Assembly: GCF_009857135.1 (NCBI RefSeq)
Contig: NZ_CP047318.1
Span: 2,790,001 to 2,854,000, forward strand
Direction of reading: 5' to 3'
Source: Streptomyces sp. HM190
Lineage (GTDB): Bacteria > Actinomycetota > Actinomycetes > Streptomycetales > Streptomycetaceae
DNA: 64,000 nt
Positions 46,056 through 54,988 of the stretch are shown here, in pieces. The position numbers and the translations under genes were made by a program. Each line of letters opens with the position of its first letter. The stretch's first letter is position 1. The notes beneath the pieces were generated by a model. It searched no databases. It saw only the letters and a list, made by a program, of their open reading frames with translations, and was not told where the DNA came from.

Positions 46056-47992
46056 CGGACCGGCATCACCTGCTCGTGCGCGGCGGGACGTTCGCCGCCG
46101 TGGGCGACGGCGGCGACATCAGCGGGCGGCGGGGCGGCAGTTCCCCGGACGGCTTGTTCGTCCGGGACGCACGGCATCTGAGCCGGTGGCAGCTCACCGT
46201 CGACGGCGCGGTCCCCGAGACGCTCACCCCGGTCGGCGACGGCGACACCGCACGGTGTGTGCTGGTCCCCCGGGGCGGACGCCAGGAACCGCCCGCGTAC
46301 ACGCTCTTCCGGGAACAGGCCGTCTCCGACAGCGCGTTCGTCGAGGCGCTGCGCGTCACCAGCAACCGTCCGGTGCCGACGACCGTCCGGATCGCGCTCA
46401 CCGTGGACGCCGACTTCACCGACCAGTTCGAGCTGCGCTCCGACTTCCGTACCTACGCCAAGACCGGCGCCGTCCGAGGACGTGAGGTCCTCGACGACGG
46501 GGTGGAGTTCAGTTACCGGCGCGGTGAGTGGCGGTCCTGCACGACGGTCACGGCCCAGCCCGCGCCGGACGCCGTGGAGGAGACGGGGACGGGCGCGCGG
46601 CGTCTCGTGTGGGCGCTGGAGCTGGAGCCGCACCGCTCGGTGGAGCTGACCCTGCGGGTGATGGCCCGGCCGCACGGCGACCGGCGGCCCCTGCGCGTGC
46701 CGGCCTCCCCGGCCGCCGTGACGGACCAGGTCCTCGCCTGCGAGGGCGAGTTCATGGAGGGCGTCGCGTTCCCGACCGGCTGGCCGGAGCTGGCGGCGGC
46801 CTGCGCGCGGGGCCTGGCCGATCTCGCCGCGCTCCAGGTCCCCGCGACCGGACCGGACGGCGAGAACCTGCGGGTGCCGGCGGCCGGGGCGCCCTGGTTC
46901 CTGGCTCTCCTCGGCCGCGACGCGCTGCTGACCTCGCTGTTCACCCTGCCCTACCGCCCGGAACCGGCCGCCGCCACGCTCCTCGCGCTCGCCGCCACCC
47001 AGGCCACCGAGGTCGGCGTGGACGCGGTCGCCCAGCCCGGCAAGATCGTCCACGAGGTGCGCCACGGCGAGCTGGCCCACTTCGGGCAGGTGCCGTACGG
47101 CCGCTACTACGGCTCGGTCGACGCGACCCCGCTGTTCCTCGTGCTGCTCGGCGCGTACGTGGAGCAGACCGGTGACGTCACCCTGGCCCGCCGGCTGGAG
47201 CCGCAGGCCAGGGCCGCGATCGGCTGGATGCTGGACCACGGCGGCCTCACCTCCCGCGGCTACCTCGTGTACCGCGCCGACCAGGGCGGCCTCTCCAACC
47301 AGAACTGGAAGGACTCCCCCGGCGCGATCTGCTCCGCCGACGGCAGCCGCCCGCCCGCCGGGCCGGTGATGGCGGCGGGCGCCCAGGGCTACGCGTACGA
47401 CGCGCTGCGCCGGACCGCCGCGCTGGCCCGCACCGTCTGGGAGGACGAGGTCTACGCGGCCCTCCTGGAGCAGGCCGCCGGTGACCTCCGCGACCGTTTC
47501 CAGCGGGACTTCTGGATGCCGGAACACGACTTCCCGGCGCTGGCCCTGGACGGCGAGGGCCGCCGGACGGACGCGCTCGCCTCCGACGCGGGACACCTGC
47601 TGTGGTCGGGACTGCTCGACAAGGAGTACGGGGAGACCGTCGGCCGGCGGCTGCTCGCACCGGACTTCTTCTCCGGGTGGGGCGTGCGGACGCTGGCCTC
47701 GGGGCAGCCGGCGTTCCATCCGCTGTCGTACCACCGGGGTTCGGTCTGGCCGCACGACAACGCGCTGATCACCCTGGGGCTGGCCCGGTACGGGCTGCAC
47801 GACGAGGCCCGCACGGTCGCGGGCGGGCTGGTGGACGCGGCCACGGCCATGGGGCACCGGCTGCCGGAGGTGCTCGCCGGGTACGGCAGGGACACGCATC
47901 CGGAGCCGGTGCCGTACCCGCACGCGTGTGTGCGGGAGTCCCGGTCGGCGGCGGCGCCGCTGGCGCTGCTGACCGCCGTCGGGGGCGCGTAG
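46052..47992 (+). CDS. Glycogen debranching-like amylo-alpha-1,6-glucosidase
   Basis: This 646-residue cytoplasmic protein has an N-terminal glycogen-debranching domain (LVRGGTFAAVGDGGDISGRR and GLFVRDARHLSRWQLTVDG, residues 8-200) and a C-terminal (alpha/alpha)6 barrel. The barrel shows PWFLALLGRDALLTSLFTLP, SVDATPLFLVLLGAYVE, QNWKDSPGAI and RGSVWPHDNALITLGL. It is about half the size of eukaryotic debranching enzymes and has the layout of bacterial GDE_N_bis/GDE_C proteins, whose substrates are often alpha-glucosyl compounds other than glycogen. The four-base overlap with the upstream glycosidase indicates a joint pathway. Confidence 0.82.
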   Translation: MTDRHHLLVRGGTFAAVGDGGDISGRRGGSSPDGLFVRDARHLSRWQLTVDGAVPETLTPVGDGDTARCVLVPRGGRQEPPAYTLFREQAVSDSAFVEALRVTSNRPVPTTVRIALTVDADFTDQFELRSDFRTYAKTGAVRGREVLDDGVEFSYRRGEWRSCTTVTAQPAPDAVEETGTGARRLVWALELEPHRSVELTLRVMARPHGDRRPLRVPASPAAVTDQVLACEGEFMEGVAFPTGWPELAAACARGLADLAALQVPATGPDGENLRVPAAGAPWFLALLGRDALLTSLFTLPYRPEPAAATLLALAATQATEVGVDAVAQPGKIVHEVRHGELAHFGQVPYGRYYGSVDATPLFLVLLGAYVEQTGDVTLARRLEPQARAAIGWMLDHGGLTSRGYLVYRADQGGLSNQNWKDSPGAICSADGSRPPAGPVMAAGAQGYAYDALRRTAALARTVWEDEVYAALLEQAAGDLRDRFQRDFWMPEHDFPALALDGEGRRTDALASDAGHLLWSGLLDKEYGETVGRRLLAPDFFSGWGVRTLASGQPAFHPLSYHRGSVWPHDNALITLGLARYGLHDEARTVAGGLVDAATAMGHRLPEVLAGYGRDTHPEPVPYPHACVRESRSAAAPLALLTAVGGA

Positions 47993-48017
47993 CGCGTCCC
48001 CGACGGTCCGCCGGTCC

Positions 48018-49187
48018 TCAGGGCAGGTCCACCAGCAGCCTGCCCGCCGTCTCCCTCGCCTCCGCCTCGGTGCCCGCCCAGGCCACGGTCGCGCCCGGCG
48101 CGGCCGGGGGCCGGTGGGCGGTCCAGGTGTCCCAGTAGCTGCGGATCTTGCCGTAGCGGTCGGGGACGAGGACGTGCGGCAGGGCGAGGAGCAGCCCGAG
48201 GACATGGCCGTGCAGGCGGTCGGTGACGGCGACCCGGCCGGACGTCAGCAGGCGGCAGCCGCGCGCGAGTTGGAGACGGGCGAGACCGTCGTAGGCGGCG
48301 AGGAGACCGGGGGCCGCTCCGACGGGGTCGCCCGAGGAGGCCCGGCACAGGGCGCGGGCCCGGCCCCGCCACAGGGCCTCCTTCGCCTGCCGCCACCCGG
48401 CGTCCGTGGCCTCGCGGGCCCAGTCGAAGACGTACGGGCCGCCGCCCCGCCCGGCGGGTGGGCCCTGCGCGGACTCCTTGTCCTGCCGGGCCAGCCAGAC
48501 GACATCATGGCTGGCCGCGCCGCCGGTCAGCGCGTCCGGGGGCACGGCGAACGCGAGGTCGGGCACGAGCAGCGCGGGCGCCTCGAACACGGTGCGGCAG
48601 CGGTGCAGACTGTGCCGGTCGCGCAGCAGCAGGGTGAGGTCGGGGTGGGCGTCGAAGACCCGGCGGGCGCGGGTGAGGTTGGCGTGGTGCGTGAAGTGCA
48701 CGGACTGGGGCAGCTGGACGATCCGGCGGTCGGGGAAGTCGCGCAGCACCCGCTCCCGCAGCAGCTGGCTGTCCTCCCAGAGGTCGCCCAGGGTGCCGCC
48801 GCCGGTCAGCATGATCGGCCCCTCCGGCGCGCACGCCGCGAGGTGGGCGGGGTCGTACGACATCAGGTCGCAGGCGTAGCGCACCTCGGCGCCGAGCGCG
48901 CCCAGCAGAGCCCGCTGGCCGAGCCAGATCGCGCTGTCGCCGACGTTGGAGTTGAGCGGGGCCCCGATGACCGCGCACCGGGTGCCGACGGGGACGAGCC
49001 GGTCCAGGACGGTGAGGAGGTAGGAGACGTGGTGGGAGCAGTGCGGGACGTAGGACGGCGGGGGTGGGGCGGGCGCGGGAGGCGGGGCCGGCCGGTTCGG
49101 GCGTGCCGCCGGTTTCCGCGCGGTCCGGCGGGTGGGCCGCTTCGCCGTCTTCTCCGTCGTCTTCGGGTTCTCGTTCGCTCCGCACAC
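48018..49187 (-). CDS. Polysaccharide pyruvyl transferase family protein
   Basis: This 389-residue CsaB/WcaK-type protein has a disordered Lys/Arg/Pro-rich N-terminus (residues 1-45). The GT-B-like domain follows, with CAVIGAPLNSNVGDSAIWLG, IMLTGGGTLGDLWEDSQLLR, IVQLPQSVHFTHHANLTRAR and SGRVAVTDRLHGHVLGLLLA. The last two are the PEP/acceptor signatures of pyruvyl transferases that place ketal pyruvate on wall or exopolysaccharide sugars. No signal peptide is present. The start GTG lacks a ribosome site and the basic tail may be shorter in reality. It is convergent with the debranching gene, and the acceptor polysaccharide is unknown. Confidence 0.83.
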   Translation of the reverse strand: MCGANENPKTTEKTAKRPTRRTARKPAARPNRPAPPPAPAPPPPSYVPHCSHHVSYLLTVLDRLVPVGTRCAVIGAPLNSNVGDSAIWLGQRALLGALGAEVRYACDLMSYDPAHLAACAPEGPIMLTGGGTLGDLWEDSQLLRERVLRDFPDRRIVQLPQSVHFTHHANLTRARRVFDAHPDLTLLLRDRHSLHRCRTVFEAPALLVPDLAFAVPPDALTGGAASHDVVWLARQDKESAQGPPAGRGGGPYVFDWAREATDAGWRQAKEALWRGRARALCRASSGDPVGAAPGLLAAYDGLARLQLARGCRLLTSGRVAVTDRLHGHVLGLLLALPHVLVPDRYGKIRSYWDTWTAHRPPAAPGATVAWAGTEAEARETAGRLLVDLP

Positions 49188-49345
49188 CGAAGCGCGCTAC
49201 CCGGACATTTCCTCACTCATTCCGAGATGACGGAAACCGGCCGCACTACGACCGGAACGACGACGAAACGGGGCAACAGGCCCCCGAACGTGGCCAGTTG
49301 CGGGCGCTTGCGGCCGGTGGCGGTGGCCGGGTGGCGACGGCCGGG

Positions 49346-50578
49346 TCAGCCGCCGGAGGTGTCGAGTTCGGCGTCCTCGCCGACACCCGCGCAGTCGTAG
49401 GGGTCCTTGAGCCAGCCGTCGGGCAGGACGACGCGGTTGTTGCCGGAGGTGCGGCCGCGCGGTCCGTCGGCGCCGGCCGGCCACGCCTGGTCCAGGTCCA
49501 ACTCGTCGAGTCCCGCGCGGAGTTCGGCGAGGGACGAGGTGACGGCGAGCCGCTTGCGCATCTCGGAGCCGACGGCGAAGCCCTTGAGGTACCAGGCGAC
49601 GTGCTTGCGGAAGTCGACGACACCCTTGGACTCGCCCGCCCGCCTCCCGCCACCACCCTCCACCGGGGCCCTTTGGGCCGCCCCGCCATTTTCGATCCAC
49701 TCGCCGAGGAGGGTGGCGTGCCGGACCATGACGTCGGCCACCTCACGCAGCGACGGGCGGGCGATGTCCTCGGGGCGCCCCTCGAAGGCGGCGACGAGAT
49801 CGGAGAACAGCCACGGCCGGCCCAGGCAGCCGCGTCCGACGACGACTCCGTCGCAGCCGGTCTCACGGACCATCCGCAGGGCGTCCCCGGCGGACCAGAT
49901 GTCTCCGTTGCCGAGCACCGGGATCTCGGGGACGTGCTCCTTCAGCCGGGCGATGGCGTCCCAGTCGGCGGTGCCGCCGTAGTGCTGGGCGGCGGTGCGG
50001 CCGTGCAGGGCGATGGCGGTGACGCCCTCCTCGACGGCGATACGGCCGGCGTCGAGGTAGGTGATGTGGTCGTCGTCGATGCCCTTGCGCATCTTCATGG
50101 TGACGGGGAGGTCCCCGGCGCCGCTCACGGCCTCCCGGAGGATGGCGCGCAGCAGGTTCCGCTTGTACGGGAGGGCGGAGCCGCCGCCCTTCCTGGTCAC
50201 CTTCGGGACCGGGCAGCCGAAGTTCAGGTCGATGTGGTCGGCGAGGTCCTCCTCCGCGATCATGCGGACGGCCTTGCCGACGGTCACCGGGTCCACGCCG
50301 TACAGCTGGATCGAGCGCGGCTTCTCGGTCGCGTCGAAGTGGATCAGCTGCATGGTCTTCTCGTTGCGCTCGACCAGCGCCCTCGTCGTGATCATCTCGC
50401 TGACGAACAGACCCTTGCCGCCGCTGAACTCCCTGCACAGGGTACGGAAGGGCGCGTTCGTGATGCCGGCCATGGGGGCCAGGACGACGGGCGGGGCGAC
50501 GGTGTGGGGACCGATCCGGAGCGGCCCGGCGGGCACGGACGCGGACGGGGTCGAGGGCGTGGTCGAGGGCGTGGACAT
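49346..50578 (-). CDS. dusB: tRNA-dihydrouridine synthase, DusB type
   Basis: This 410-residue FMN-dependent TIM-barrel enzyme reduces uridines in tRNA D-loops. The FMN site starts VVLAPMAGITNAPFRTLCRE, the catalytic Cys is in IDLNFGCPVPKVTRKGGGSA, and TAIALHGRTAAQHYGGTADW and VLGNGDIWSAGDA follow. The helical C-domain contains DFRKHVAWYLKGF. An insertion of about 25 Gly/Arg-rich residues precedes that motif (near residue 320). ATG at 50578 is used, although the first 15 residues are Ser/Thr/Pro-rich repeats of a GTCGAGGGCGTG unit. The gene is divergent from the MFS exporter. Confidence 0.93.
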   Translation of the reverse strand: MSTPSTTPSTPSASVPAGPLRIGPHTVAPPVVLAPMAGITNAPFRTLCREFSGGKGLFVSEMITTRALVERNEKTMQLIHFDATEKPRSIQLYGVDPVTVGKAVRMIAEEDLADHIDLNFGCPVPKVTRKGGGSALPYKRNLLRAILREAVSGAGDLPVTMKMRKGIDDDHITYLDAGRIAVEEGVTAIALHGRTAAQHYGGTADWDAIARLKEHVPEIPVLGNGDIWSAGDALRMVRETGCDGVVVGRGCLGRPWLFSDLVAAFEGRPEDIARPSLREVADVMVRHATLLGEWIENGGAAQRAPVEGGGGRRAGESKGVVDFRKHVAWYLKGFAVGSEMRKRLAVTSSLAELRAGLDELDLDQAWPAGADGPRGRTSGNNRVVLPDGWLKDPYDCAGVGEDAELDTSGG

Positions 50579-50651
50579 TCCCCCATTGTCCCGCACGCCG
50601 GACGAGCGCCGGCGCGGGGCGGGTGGCGGCCGTCCCCCGACACCCCCATTC

Positions 50652-50670
50652 ATTAGTTAGGCGCACTATT
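50652..50670 (+). promoter_or_regulatory. Possible operator before the MFS exporter
   Basis: ATTAGT (50652-50657) and ACTATT (50665-50670) form a 6-bp inverted repeat with one mismatch around TAGGCGC, 15 bp upstream of the start. It is AT-rich within a very GC-rich region and resembles TetR/MarR-type sites of exporter genes. No regulator gene is adjacent. Confidence 0.35.
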
Positions 50671-50684
50671 GACTTGGGCGTACG

Positions 50685-52142
50685 ATGGGCGGCATGCCCG
50701 AGCTCAGCCGTCGCCACCGTCTGCTGGTGCTCGCGATCTGCTGCACCAGCCTCCTGATCGTGAGCCTGGACAACACCGTCCTCAACGTCGCCCTGCCCAC
50801 CCTCCAGCGCGACCTGGGCGCGAGCGTCGCCGGTCTCCAGTGGACGATCGACGCCTACACCCTGGTCCTGGCCTCGTTGCTGATGCTGGCAGGCTCCACG
50901 GCCGACCGGATCGGACGCAAACGGGTCTTCATGGCGGGCCTCGTCGTCTTCACCCTCGGCTCGGCGCTGTGCTCCCTCGCCCCGAACCTCGACGCGCTCG
51001 TGGTGTTCCGGATGGTGCAGGCGGTCGGCGGGTCGATGCTCAACCCGGTCGCGATGTCGATCATCACCAACACGTTCACGCAGCCCCGCGAGCGGGCCCG
51101 GGCGATCGGGGTGTGGGGTGCGGTGGTCGGCATCTCGATGGCGGCGGGACCGATCATCGGCGGTGTCCTGGTGGAGTCGGTCGGCTGGCGTTCGATCTTC
51201 TGGATCAACCTCCCGGTCGGGCTGGCCGCCCTCGTACTGACCTGGCGGTTCGTCCCCGAGTCCCGTGCGCCGAAGGCCCGCCGGCCGGACCCCGTGGGGC
51301 AGTTCCTGGTCATGGCGCTGCTCGGTTCGCTGACGTACGCGATCATCGAGGCGCCGACCGCGCCGGTGGGGCGGACCGTGCTGTTCGGCGGGGTCGCTCT
51401 CGCCGCGCTCCTGGCGCTGCTCCGGTACGAACCGCGCCGGGACGAGCCCCTCGTCGACCTGCGCTTCTTCCGTTCGGCACCGTTCAGCGGGGCGACCGTG
51501 ATCGCGGTCAGCGCGTTCGCGGCGCTCGGCGGTTTCCTGTTCCTGTCGACGCTGTACCTGCAGAACGTCCGCGGGCTGGACGCCCTGCACGCCGGGCTGT
51601 GGATGCTCCCGATGGCGTTCCTGTGCTTCGTGTGCGCGCCGGTCGCCGGGCGGCTGGTCGGCAGCCGGGGCCCGCGGCTGCCGCTGCTCGTGGCGGGGGT
51701 GACGATGACCGCGAGCGGGGTGCTGTTCGCCGCGTTCGAGGCGGAGACGGCGAACGTCACCCTGGTCGTCGGGTACGTGCTGTTCGGCATCGGCTTCGGT
51801 TTCGTCAACGCGCCCATCACCAACACGGCGGTCTCCGGCATGCCCCGCGCGCAGGCCGGTGTCGCCGCGGCCGTCGCCTCCACCAGCCGGCAGATCGGCC
51901 AGACGCTGGGGGTCGCCGTGATCGGCGCGGTGCTGGCGGCGGGCGTGGGGACGTCGTCGTACGCCGAGTCGTTCGTGGCGGCGGCCCGCCCCGCGTGGTG
52001 GATCGTCGCCGCGTGCGGCTTCGCCGTCCTGACCCTGGGCGCCCTGACCACCGGAACCTGGGCCCGCGGCACCGCCGAGCGCACGGCGGCCCGGCTGGAG
52101 TCGACGGAGGTACGGGACGCGGCGGGGGTCGGGGCGCCTTAG
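50685..52142 (+). CDS. MFS drug exporter, DHA2 (14-TMS) type
   Basis: This 485-residue transporter has about 14 helices. Typical motifs are LLVLAICCTSLLIVSLDNTV (motif D1 VSLDNTVLNVALP), DAYTLVLASLLMLAGSTADR (motif A with GSTADRIGRKRVF), and AVVGISMAAGPIIGGVLVES (motif C). It probably expels drugs or natural products by proton antiport. ATG at 50685 or, more likely, 50694 (PELSRRHR). No regulator is adjacent: dusB is divergent and a decayed aldo/keto reductase lies convergent. Confidence 0.88.
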   Translation: MGGMPELSRRHRLLVLAICCTSLLIVSLDNTVLNVALPTLQRDLGASVAGLQWTIDAYTLVLASLLMLAGSTADRIGRKRVFMAGLVVFTLGSALCSLAPNLDALVVFRMVQAVGGSMLNPVAMSIITNTFTQPRERARAIGVWGAVVGISMAAGPIIGGVLVESVGWRSIFWINLPVGLAALVLTWRFVPESRAPKARRPDPVGQFLVMALLGSLTYAIIEAPTAPVGRTVLFGGVALAALLALLRYEPRRDEPLVDLRFFRSAPFSGATVIAVSAFAALGGFLFLSTLYLQNVRGLDALHAGLWMLPMAFLCFVCAPVAGRLVGSRGPRLPLLVAGVTMTASGVLFAAFEAETANVTLVVGYVLFGIGFGFVNAPITNTAVSGMPRAQAGVAAAVASTSRQIGQTLGVAVIGAVLAAGVGTSSYAESFVAAARPAWWIVAACGFAVLTLGALTTGTWARGTAERTAARLESTEVRDAAGVGAP

Positions 52143-52199
52143 ACGTCGTCCGGGGCTGCAGGCAGGTCGTCTGCGAGCCGGTTGATACAGGCCGTGGTG

Positions 52200-52718
52200 T
52201 ATGCGCCGGCGCTGCCGCCGGTGTGCCTGCCAGGTCGCGGCCTTGGCCGGCTGCCAGCCGCAGAAGTTGGAGACGGCGGCGTGGCGCGCACGGCCGCCGG
52301 CGACGGCGAGGTCGAGGCCCTGGAGGGTCTCCTCCAGCGGGGTCCGGGGATCGAAGGCGTGGACGTGCCACAGGTCGACGCAGTCGGTGCCGAGGCCGGG
52401 CGAGCGCGGCGTCCAGCGCGGCGAGCAGATGGCCGCGGGAGCCGTCGACGCGGCGGTCGGGGTCGGGCACGCTGCCGCCTTGGTCGAGATGACGAGATCC
52501 CGCCGGGACACGAGCCCGTCGAGCAGTCGGCCGTGCAGGTATGCGGCCTCTCCGTCGCCGTACACGTCCGCGGTGTCGACGAGGGTTCCGCCCGCTTCCC
52601 GGAACGTCTTCATCAGGTCCGCGGCGTCGTGTTCGTCGGTGCCCCGACCTCAGGTCAGGGCGCCGAGCCCGATCCGTGACACACACAGGCCCGTGCGGCC
52701 GAGATGCCTCTGCTGCAT
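52200..52718 (-). pseudogene. Aldo/keto reductase pseudogene
   Basis: Leftward from ATG 52718, the frame reads QQRHLGRTGLCVSRIGLGAL, the classic AKR start, then hits TGA at codon 23 (52650-52652). The base context GCCCTGACCTGAGGTCGG implies an original TGG (Trp). The frame continues GTLVDTADVYGDGEAAYLHG (catalytic Asp and Tyr intact). It slips near 52485 into GSVPDPDRRVDGSRGHLLAA and slips back near 52405 to LGTDCVDLWHVHAFDPRTPL. After AVSNFCGWQPAKAATWQ the homology ends. So there is a nonsense mutation, two opposite frameshifts and loss of about half of the C-terminus. It faces the MFS gene. Confidence 0.85.
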
Positions 52719-52856
52719 GGACGCCGAGATTACTGGCCAGAGCCTGCGGTGCGGGTGGCCGCGGACCACCGCATTCCGGGCCCGGTGGCGGGTGGTGCGG
52801 ACGGCCCGCCGGAGCCGGATCCTCTGCCCGAGGCCGGTTCCGGCGGGCCGCCGGGG

Positions 52857-53960
52857 TCAGCACGTGCCGTCGGACACCTGCAGGCCCTTGTTCGCGCCCG
52901 CGGTCCGGCTCACGACGGCCGGCACGCAGTCGGCCCTGTCGAGGCTCACCGAGTACGGGACGGAGACCGTGGTGGTGGACTTGAGGTCCGGCCCGGCCGG
53001 GTTGTTCTCGGTGCCGGGCTTCGACCACGTGACGTTGTCCAGGACGTTGCCGGAGACCTGCCAGTACCCGGCCTCGTCGGTGTAGAAGGTGCCCAGGACG
53101 TCCTTGGAGTCCTCGAAGTAGTTGTTGTCCACCTTGGCGCGGGCGCCGGCCCGGGAGTTGATGCCGGACTCGTTGAGGCGCACGTAGTGGTTGTTGTACA
53201 TGTGCGCGATGCCGCCGCGCAGCAGCGGGGCGCGGGAGTCGATGTTCTCGTAGCGGTTGTGGTGGTAGGTGATGAAGCCGTTCGACCGGTCGCTCTCGCT
53301 GCTGCCGACCAGGCCGCCGCGGCCGGAGTTGCGCAGGACGCTGTAGGACAGGGTCACGTACTGGGTGTTGTTCTTCATGTCGAACAGCCCGTCGTAGCCC
53401 TCGGACTCGCCGCCCGAGGCCTCCAGGGTGGTGTGGTCGACCCAGACGTTGCGGACGTTGCTCTCCATGCCGATGGCGTCGCCGCCGTTGGAGGTGGGTG
53501 AGCCGGACTTCTTGACGTTCCGCACGGTCACGTTCTGGATGATGATGTTCTTGGACTCACGGATGTGGATGCCCACCTGGTCGAAGACGGCGCCGCTGCC
53601 GACTCCGACGATGGTCACGTTGCTGATCTTCTTGAGCTCGATCACGCCGTCCGCCGTGTCGCAGCTGCCGCCCGACACCTTCTTGGTGTTGGCGTGGTTG
53701 ATGGTCCCCTGGACCTCGATGGTGATCGGCGTGCTGGTGCTCGCGCGGCCGCACAGGGCCTGGTGGATCGCGGTGCCCGTGGTCGCCCGGACCGTCTGGC
53801 CGCCGGCGCCGCCGGTGGTGCCGCCGTTCTGGGTCGCGTAGCCGGTGACGCCGCCGGTCGCGGCCGACGCCTCGGGCATGGACACGAGGGTGGCGGTCGT
53901 GGCGGCCAGCGCCAGGGTGGCCAGGGCCGCGTGGAACCGCAGGGAGACCGTTCGCTGCAT
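52857..53960 (-). CDS. Secreted pectate lyase (PL1)
   Basis: This 367-residue extracellular lyase has a signal peptide (HAALATLALAATTATLVSMP, cut near ASAATGG). It has a right-handed beta-helix with ITIEVQGTINHANTKK, NIIIQNVTVRNV, DAIGMESNVRNVWVDHTTLE (Ca-binding and vWiDH motif), and DSRAPLLRGGIAHMYNNHYV with the catalytic Arg of RxPxxR. It cleaves polygalacturonate by beta-elimination, with Ca2+. Cys69 and Cys99 and the C-terminal Cys may form disulphides. The upstream promoter and LacI-type palindrome are clear, indicating sugar-controlled expression. It is monocistronic. Confidence 0.93.
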   Translation of the reverse strand: MQRTVSLRFHAALATLALAATTATLVSMPEASAATGGVTGYATQNGGTTGGAGGQTVRATTGTAIHQALCGRASTSTPITIEVQGTINHANTKKVSGGSCDTADGVIELKKISNVTIVGVGSGAVFDQVGIHIRESKNIIIQNVTVRNVKKSGSPTSNGGDAIGMESNVRNVWVDHTTLEASGGESEGYDGLFDMKNNTQYVTLSYSVLRNSGRGGLVGSSESDRSNGFITYHHNRYENIDSRAPLLRGGIAHMYNNHYVRLNESGINSRAGARAKVDNNYFEDSKDVLGTFYTDEAGYWQVSGNVLDNVTWSKPGTENNPAGPDLKSTTTVSVPYSVSLDRADCVPAVVSRTAGANKGLQVSDGTC

Positions 53961-53997
53961 GCCTGCTCTCCGTCCGTCTCAGAGGTGGGGGTGGCGT

Positions 53998-54011
53998 GGA
54001 AAGCGCTTTCC
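53998..54011 (-). promoter_or_regulatory. LacI-type operator of the pectate lyase gene
   Basis: GGAAAGCGCTTTCC is a perfect 14-bp palindrome with the central CG typical of LacI/GalR-family operators. It starts four bases after the -10 hexamer of the pectate lyase promoter, so it would cover the transcription start. The cognate repressor is not encoded nearby. Confidence 0.75.
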
Positions 54012-54015
54012 CGTG

Positions 54016-54044
54016 AAGGTAAGGAGTTGCCGTGGACGCGTCAA
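54016..54044 (-). promoter_or_regulatory. Pectate lyase promoter
   Basis: On the minus strand, TTGACG (54044-54039), a 17-nt spacer and TACCTT (54021-54016) form a good vegetative promoter. The start site would fall in the palindrome at about 54008, leaving a leader of roughly 50 nt before ATG 53960. Confidence 0.65.
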
Positions 54045-54125
54045 TGGTCGCGTACTTGTTTTCTGTTCACACATCTGAAGGCGCGGGCTCCTGCGCGGCG
54101 GTGTTCCGCCGGCCGCCCCCACGCC

Positions 54126-54977
54126 AAGAGGACGTCTCATTTGGGGTGTTGGGTAGTCTGCTGTCGTGGGGATCGTTGAGCGTCTGGTGCCGGACGAGTT
54201 GTGGGAGCTGTTCGAGCGGGTCGTGCCTCCTGCTCCGTCGCGGCCGCAGGGCGGTGGCCGACGACGGTACGGGGATCGCGAGGTGCTGGCGGCGATCATC
54301 TTCGTGGCCACGTCAGGCTGCACGTGGCGGCAGTTGCCCCCATCGTTCGGGCCGTCGGGTCCGACGGCTCACCGGCGGTTCACGGAATGGAGCAAGGCGC
54401 GGGTGTGGACCACACTCCACCGCCTGGTCCTGGACGAACTCGGCTCCCGCGGCGAGCTGGACTGGTCGAGGTGCGCGATCGACTCGGTGAACACGCGGGC
54501 CCTGAAAGGGGGGACCTGACAGGTCCGAATCCCGTCGACCGGGGCAAGAAAGGGCCGAAGATCCACTTGATCACCGAGCGGACCGGTCTGCCCCTCTCGA
54601 TCGGGATCTCCGGTGCCAATCATCACGACGGCCCGGCCCTCGAGCCGCTCGTGCGGGGCATCCCGCCGGTCCGCTCCCCCTGCGGACCCCGTCGACGCCG
54701 CCCTGCCAAGCGGCACGCAGACAAGGGCTACGACTACGACCACCCGCGGCGACGGCTCCGCAAGCGGGGCATCCGGCACCGCGTCGCCCGCAAGGGCATC
54801 GAATCCTCCACACGGCTCGGCCGGCATCACTGGACCATCGAACGCACCATGCCCTGGCTCCGGCTGCCGCCGACTCCACCGCCGCTACGAACGCAGGGCC
54901 GAGCACTTCCCGGCCTTCACCGCCATTGCCTGCAGCCTCACCTGCTACCGCCGACTCGCCAAATGAGACGACGCCTT
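54126..54977 (+). mobile_element. Decayed IS5-family element
   Basis: The ends share CGTCTCATTTGG: the left copy begins 54126 with AAGAGGAC before it, and the right copy, inverted, ends at 54977. The inverted repeat is 12 bp perfect with 5 of 8 further matches. The element is about 852 bp and holds one transposase gene with an extra frameshift. No convincing target duplication was found, consistent with age. It separates the pectate lyase promoter from an AraC regulator. Confidence 0.75.
54166..54966 (+). pseudogene. IS5-family transposase with an inactivating frameshift
   Basis: The first frame (GTG 54166 to 54519) gives LVPDELWELFERVVPPAP, ATSGCTWRQLPPSFG and DSVNTRALKGG. A -1 slip on AAAGGGGGG gives the second frame GDLTGPNPVDRGKKGPKIHL through HHWTIERTMPWL. 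This first shift is probably programmed, as in the other IS5 elements here. A second shift near 54858 is not: the family ending CRRLHRRYERRAEHFPAFTA, then RRLAK, continues in a third frame, as if two bases were lost from CTCGC-GGC. The copy should be inactive. Confidence 0.8.
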
Positions 54978-54988
54978 AGGCGCCGCGG

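Noticed and set aside
49863..52613. Minus-strand open frame of 916 codons running from dusB through the MFS gene
   Set aside because: Only its first part is the aldo/keto reductase relic. The remainder is antisense to the MFS exporter and out of frame with dusB.
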